From the NCBI GenBank assembly GCA_024643305.1, contig JAHENE010000024.1:1-14343 (forward strand): a DNA stretch of 14,343 nt. The letters run 5' to 3'. The notes beneath the pieces were generated by a model, which had not been told where the DNA came from, did not search any database, and saw nothing but the letters and a program-made list of their open reading frames with translations. This document shows, piece by piece, positions 12,314 through 14,343 of the stretch. A program made the translations under genes and the position numbers. The DNA comes from Thiobacillaceae bacterium (lineage in GTDB: Bacteria; Pseudomonadota; Gammaproteobacteria; Burkholderiales; Thiobacillaceae). Positions within the stretch are counted from its first letter, which is position 1; every line of letters starts with the position of its first letter.

Positions 12314-12733
12314 ATGAAACAGATTCTTTTCCTGATTTGCATGGCTATGTCTCTGCCCGTGCTCGCGGGCAAGCTTGATGAAGCCAAGGCCAAGGCGCAT
12401 CTTGAGGCCATCGCGGTGGGCGATCTTGAAGCGGTCATGCATGACTATCCGGAAAACGCTTTTCTCGAATGGGTGGGCGGACCGCATGATGGGCAGTATC
12501 GCGGCAAGAAAGCCCTTCGCGACATGTGGGAGGATTTTTTCAAGGGCAGACTGCGTCCGACAAAAGTCGGCGAACTGAAAGCTTATTCCAGCCCCCAAGG
12601 TGTTTCCTTCGAGACCGAGGTTGAATATAGCGGCAAAAGAAACGTCAAGGTCTGGCATCTTTTCATCTATCGTGACGGCGTTCTGGCGGTTGAAATCTGG
12701 CAAAACGAAATGGGTGGCGAAGCCAAACAATGA
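12314..12733 (+). CDS. Exported NTF2-like (SnoaL/DUF4440-type) protein
   Basis: The product has 139 residues. It starts with a Sec signal (MKQILFLICMAMSLPVLA, likely cut after Ala18), so it acts in the periplasm. The mature part fits the cone-shaped NTF2-like fold: an N-terminal helix (AKAHLEAIAVGDLEAVM), an early strand with FLEWVGG, a conserved-looking YRGKKALRDMWEDFF helix, then strands ending in VKVWHLFIYRDGVLAVEIW. NTF2-like proteins range from enzymes to small-ligand binders, so no reaction can be assigned. I chose ATG 12314 because the signal peptide begins there and GGGGG (12306-12310) precedes it closely. A TTG at 12281 would extend the frame by 11 residues and bury the signal. Its TGA overlaps the ATG of the cupredoxin gene (ATGA), which argues for translational coupling. 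Confidence 0.8.
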   Translation: MKQILFLICMAMSLPVLAGKLDEAKAKAHLEAIAVGDLEAVMHDYPENAFLEWVGGPHDGQYRGKKALRDMWEDFFKGRLRPTKVGELKAYSSPQGVSFETEVEYSGKRNVKVWHLFIYRDGVLAVEIWQNEMGGEAKQ

Positions 12734-13362
12734 GCTGTGTCCGTTTCGTCTGGCTGACGCTGTTGTATGCATGCTCCCTGGGCGCCATGGCGGGTGCGCT
12801 GGATGTCGTGGCCACCACGCCCGAGGGTCTTCCTCTGGAAGATTTTGTGGTGGTGCTGGAGACACCTGATGCAACGCCGGCAAAAAAGACAAAAGCTGTC
12901 ATCCTGCAGCGCGACAGGGAGTTCAGCCCCTATCTGAGTGTTGTCCAAACCGGCACGGCGGTCGAATTTCCCAATCTGGATCCATTCAAGCATCACATCT
13001 ATTCCTTTTCACCCCCCAAGGTTTTCGAAATCAAGTTGTATGCAGGCAAGCCCGCGAATCCTGTGGTGTTCGACAAGCCCGGCGCAGTGGCGCTTGGATG
13101 CAACATTCATGACTGGATGGAAGCCTATATTCTGGTGGTGGACACGCCTTACTTTGCAAAGACAGGCCCGGATGGCAAAGCCCGCATTGCCAACGTGCCA
13201 GAGGGAAGCTACCGGATAAGGTACTGGCATCCCCGGCAGCGCGAGGAGTTGCCGACCCGGGAGCTCAAAATGGGCAGGGAGGCAGTGCGGTTGAGTCTGA
13301 AGGCAACAATCCCCGCCCGGCCAGAACACAACAAGCCGCCGCTTGATGGTGCGGGTTACTAG
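12730..13362 (+). CDS. Exported cupredoxin-like protein with amicyanin-type copper loop
   Basis: The product has 210 residues and an N-terminal signal ending near AMA (residues 19-21), so it is periplasmic. Residues about 24-135 look like a cupredoxin: NLDPFKHHIYSFSPP supplies the first histidine (His88 or His89) and GCNIHDWM supplies Cys124, His127 and Met130. The C-x2-H-x2-M spacing equals that of amicyanin (Cys92, His95, Met98), the copper protein that accepts electrons from methylamine dehydrogenase. Proteins of this type are often labelled methylamine utilization protein. No methylamine dehydrogenase gene is visible here, so that pathway should not be assumed. Residues about 140-195 (GPDGKARIANVPEGSYRIRY) resemble a carboxypeptidase-regulatory-like beta-sandwich. 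The start overlaps the upstream stop as ATGA, with no good ribosome site of its own. The sensor gene begins 8 nt after its stop. Confidence 0.85.
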   Translation: MSCVRFVWLTLLYACSLGAMAGALDVVATTPEGLPLEDFVVVLETPDATPAKKTKAVILQRDREFSPYLSVVQTGTAVEFPNLDPFKHHIYSFSPPKVFEIKLYAGKPANPVVFDKPGAVALGCNIHDWMEAYILVVDTPYFAKTGPDGKARIANVPEGSYRIRYWHPRQREELPTRELKMGREAVRLSLKATIPARPEHNKPPLDGAGY

Positions 13363-13370
13363 GGCTCCGA

Positions 13371-14343
13371 ATGATCATCCGCTTCCGATCCCTGAGAAAT
13401 CGCATCGTCGCTGTCTATGTGGGCCTCCTGGTCGTGATCATGGCCATGGTTCTGGTGATGGTGAACCGAAGCAGCGAACAAATCATTGACGATGTCACCG
13501 AGCGGCAGCTTCAGGCAGGTGCCAGGACTTTCCAGATATTGTTAAGCCAGAACAACGCACAACTGGAAATCGCTTCAAAATTGCTGGCTTCCGATTTCGG
13601 TTTTCGCGAAGCCATCGCAACCGGAGACAAACTCACTATTCTTTCCGTGTTGCGCAATCACGGCAACCGCATCAGGGCACGCAAGATGCTCCTTGTCAGT
13701 CTTGACGGCCGCGTTCTTGCGGACACGCAAAACCCTGGCGCTTCCCCCTATCCTTTCCCGCTCCCCGCGCTTTTGCCTGCGGGTCAGGCCAGCGGGCCTG
13801 TCAGCAGCATAGCTTCCATGCCCGGCAGCAAGGCGTATCAGCTTGTTGTCGTCCCGGTGATGGCGCCAGCCCGGCTGGCCTGGATCGTGATGGGTTTTCA
13901 GGTTGATGACGCATGGGCAAGGGAATTCGCCAGTATTGGCGGGCTGGAAGTGAGCATCGTTCACAAGGATGCGAGTGGCATCGGGATGTTGGCAAGCTCG
14001 CTCAATAGCGAGTCTGCAACCCGGCTTTCTGCAGCCGCAGCCAAACTGGAGCCAGGCCGCCCCCGATCGTTGGCGCTGGACGATGGCAATTATCAAAGCC
14101 TGGCCGTGCCATTGGATAAAAATGTCCTGGCCGTACTGCAGCGCCCCATCGATCAGGACGCTGCGCCTTTCAGAACCATGCAGGCTGTGCTGTGGGGCAT
14201 ACTGGCCGGTGGCGTTTTCTTTTTTATTGTGGGCAGTTTTCTGCTGGCCCGCCGCATTACCGATCCCATCAACCGTCTTGCATCGGCGGCAAAGCGCATC
14301 GAGGCGGGTAATTATTCAGATGCGCTGGCGGTGGCTTCCAGAG
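13371..14343 (+). CDS. Membrane sensor protein with periplasmic domain and HAMP (C-terminus cut by window edge)
   Basis: The frame is open from ATG 13371 to the window end, 324 codons without a stop. AGGG (13361-13364), overlapping the cupredoxin stop codon, lies 6 nt before the ATG. Residues about 12-31 form the first membrane helix (VGLLVVIMAMVLVMV). Residues about 32-270 are periplasmic, with a long N-terminal helix (EQIIDDVTERQLQAGA) and a Cache-like body including KMLLVSLDGRVLADT, in the style of double-Cache sensors. The second membrane helix is about 273-293 (WGILAGGVFFFIVGSFLLA). A HAMP domain starts at ARRITDPINRLASAAKRIE. The output domain (kinase, GGDEF/EAL, cyclase or chemoreceptor) is outside the window and cannot be told. 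The tight spacing with two periplasmic proteins suggests that they, or what they bind, inform this sensor. Confidence 0.85.
   Translation, partial: MIIRFRSLRNRIVAVYVGLLVVIMAMVLVMVNRSSEQIIDDVTERQLQAGARTFQILLSQNNAQLEIASKLLASDFGFREAIATGDKLTILSVLRNHGNRIRARKMLLVSLDGRVLADTQNPGASPYPFPLPALLPAGQASGPVSSIASMPGSKAYQLVVVPVMAPARLAWIVMGFQVDDAWAREFASIGGLEVSIVHKDASGIGMLASSLNSESATRLSAAAAKLEPGRPRSLALDDGNYQSLAVPLDKNVLAVLQRPIDQDAAPFRTMQAVLWGILAGGVFFFIVGSFLLARRITDPINRLASAAKRIEAGNYSDALAVASR

Noticed and set aside
12272..12892. 206-codon minus-strand frame opposite the NTF2-like and cupredoxin genes
   Set aside because: It overlaps two well-supported genes with signal peptides and motifs on the other strand.

Overview
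The window looks like part of the chromosome of a Gram-negative betaproteobacterium, probably a Nitrosomonadales-type organism. The reasons are a betaproteobacterial-style GltB/GltD pair, moderately high GC, sigma70-like promoters, exported proteins with Sec signals, an FNR/ANR-type palindrome and a hybrid PAS histidine kinase. The assignment to an order is inference from general character only. No mobile element, CRISPR array, tRNA or rRNA was seen.

Layout. (1) Bases 1-420, minus strand: the N-terminal part of a small exported helical protein of unknown function, cut by the window edge. Its upstream region (421-565) carries a perfect FNR/ANR-type box and three 10-bp-spaced direct repeats of the kind bound by OmpR/PhoB-family regulators. 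(2) 566-2368, minus: a CPA1-type cation:proton antiporter with a cytosolic TrkA/RCK-like tail. (3) 2369-2735: a 367-bp divergent intergenic region with two perfect dyads. (4) 2736-6026, plus: a 1096-residue membrane hybrid histidine kinase (six or so membrane segments, HAMP-like linker, three PAS domains, HisKA, HATPase, receiver). (5) 6105-6134: a strong bidirectional terminator between the convergent kinase and glt operon. (6) 12072 down to 6152, minus: gltB-gltD, both subunits of NADPH-dependent glutamate synthase, with a recognisable promoter at 12121-12150. (7) 12314-14343, plus: a tight cluster of an exported NTF2-like protein, an exported cupredoxin with amicyanin-like ligand spacing, and the N-terminal half of a membrane sensor with a large periplasmic domain and a HAMP domain, cut by the window end.

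How the genes work together. GltBD is core ammonia assimilation (glutamine + 2-oxoglutarate to two glutamate). The antiporter and the divergent kinase may share the intergenic region, but nothing shows that one controls the other. The last cluster is the most intriguing part: two periplasmic proteins, one probably copper-binding, are made in an overlapping or near-overlapping arrangement with a periplasm-facing sensor. This suggests a redox- or copper-linked signalling module. The output domain lies outside the window, so that reading is inference.
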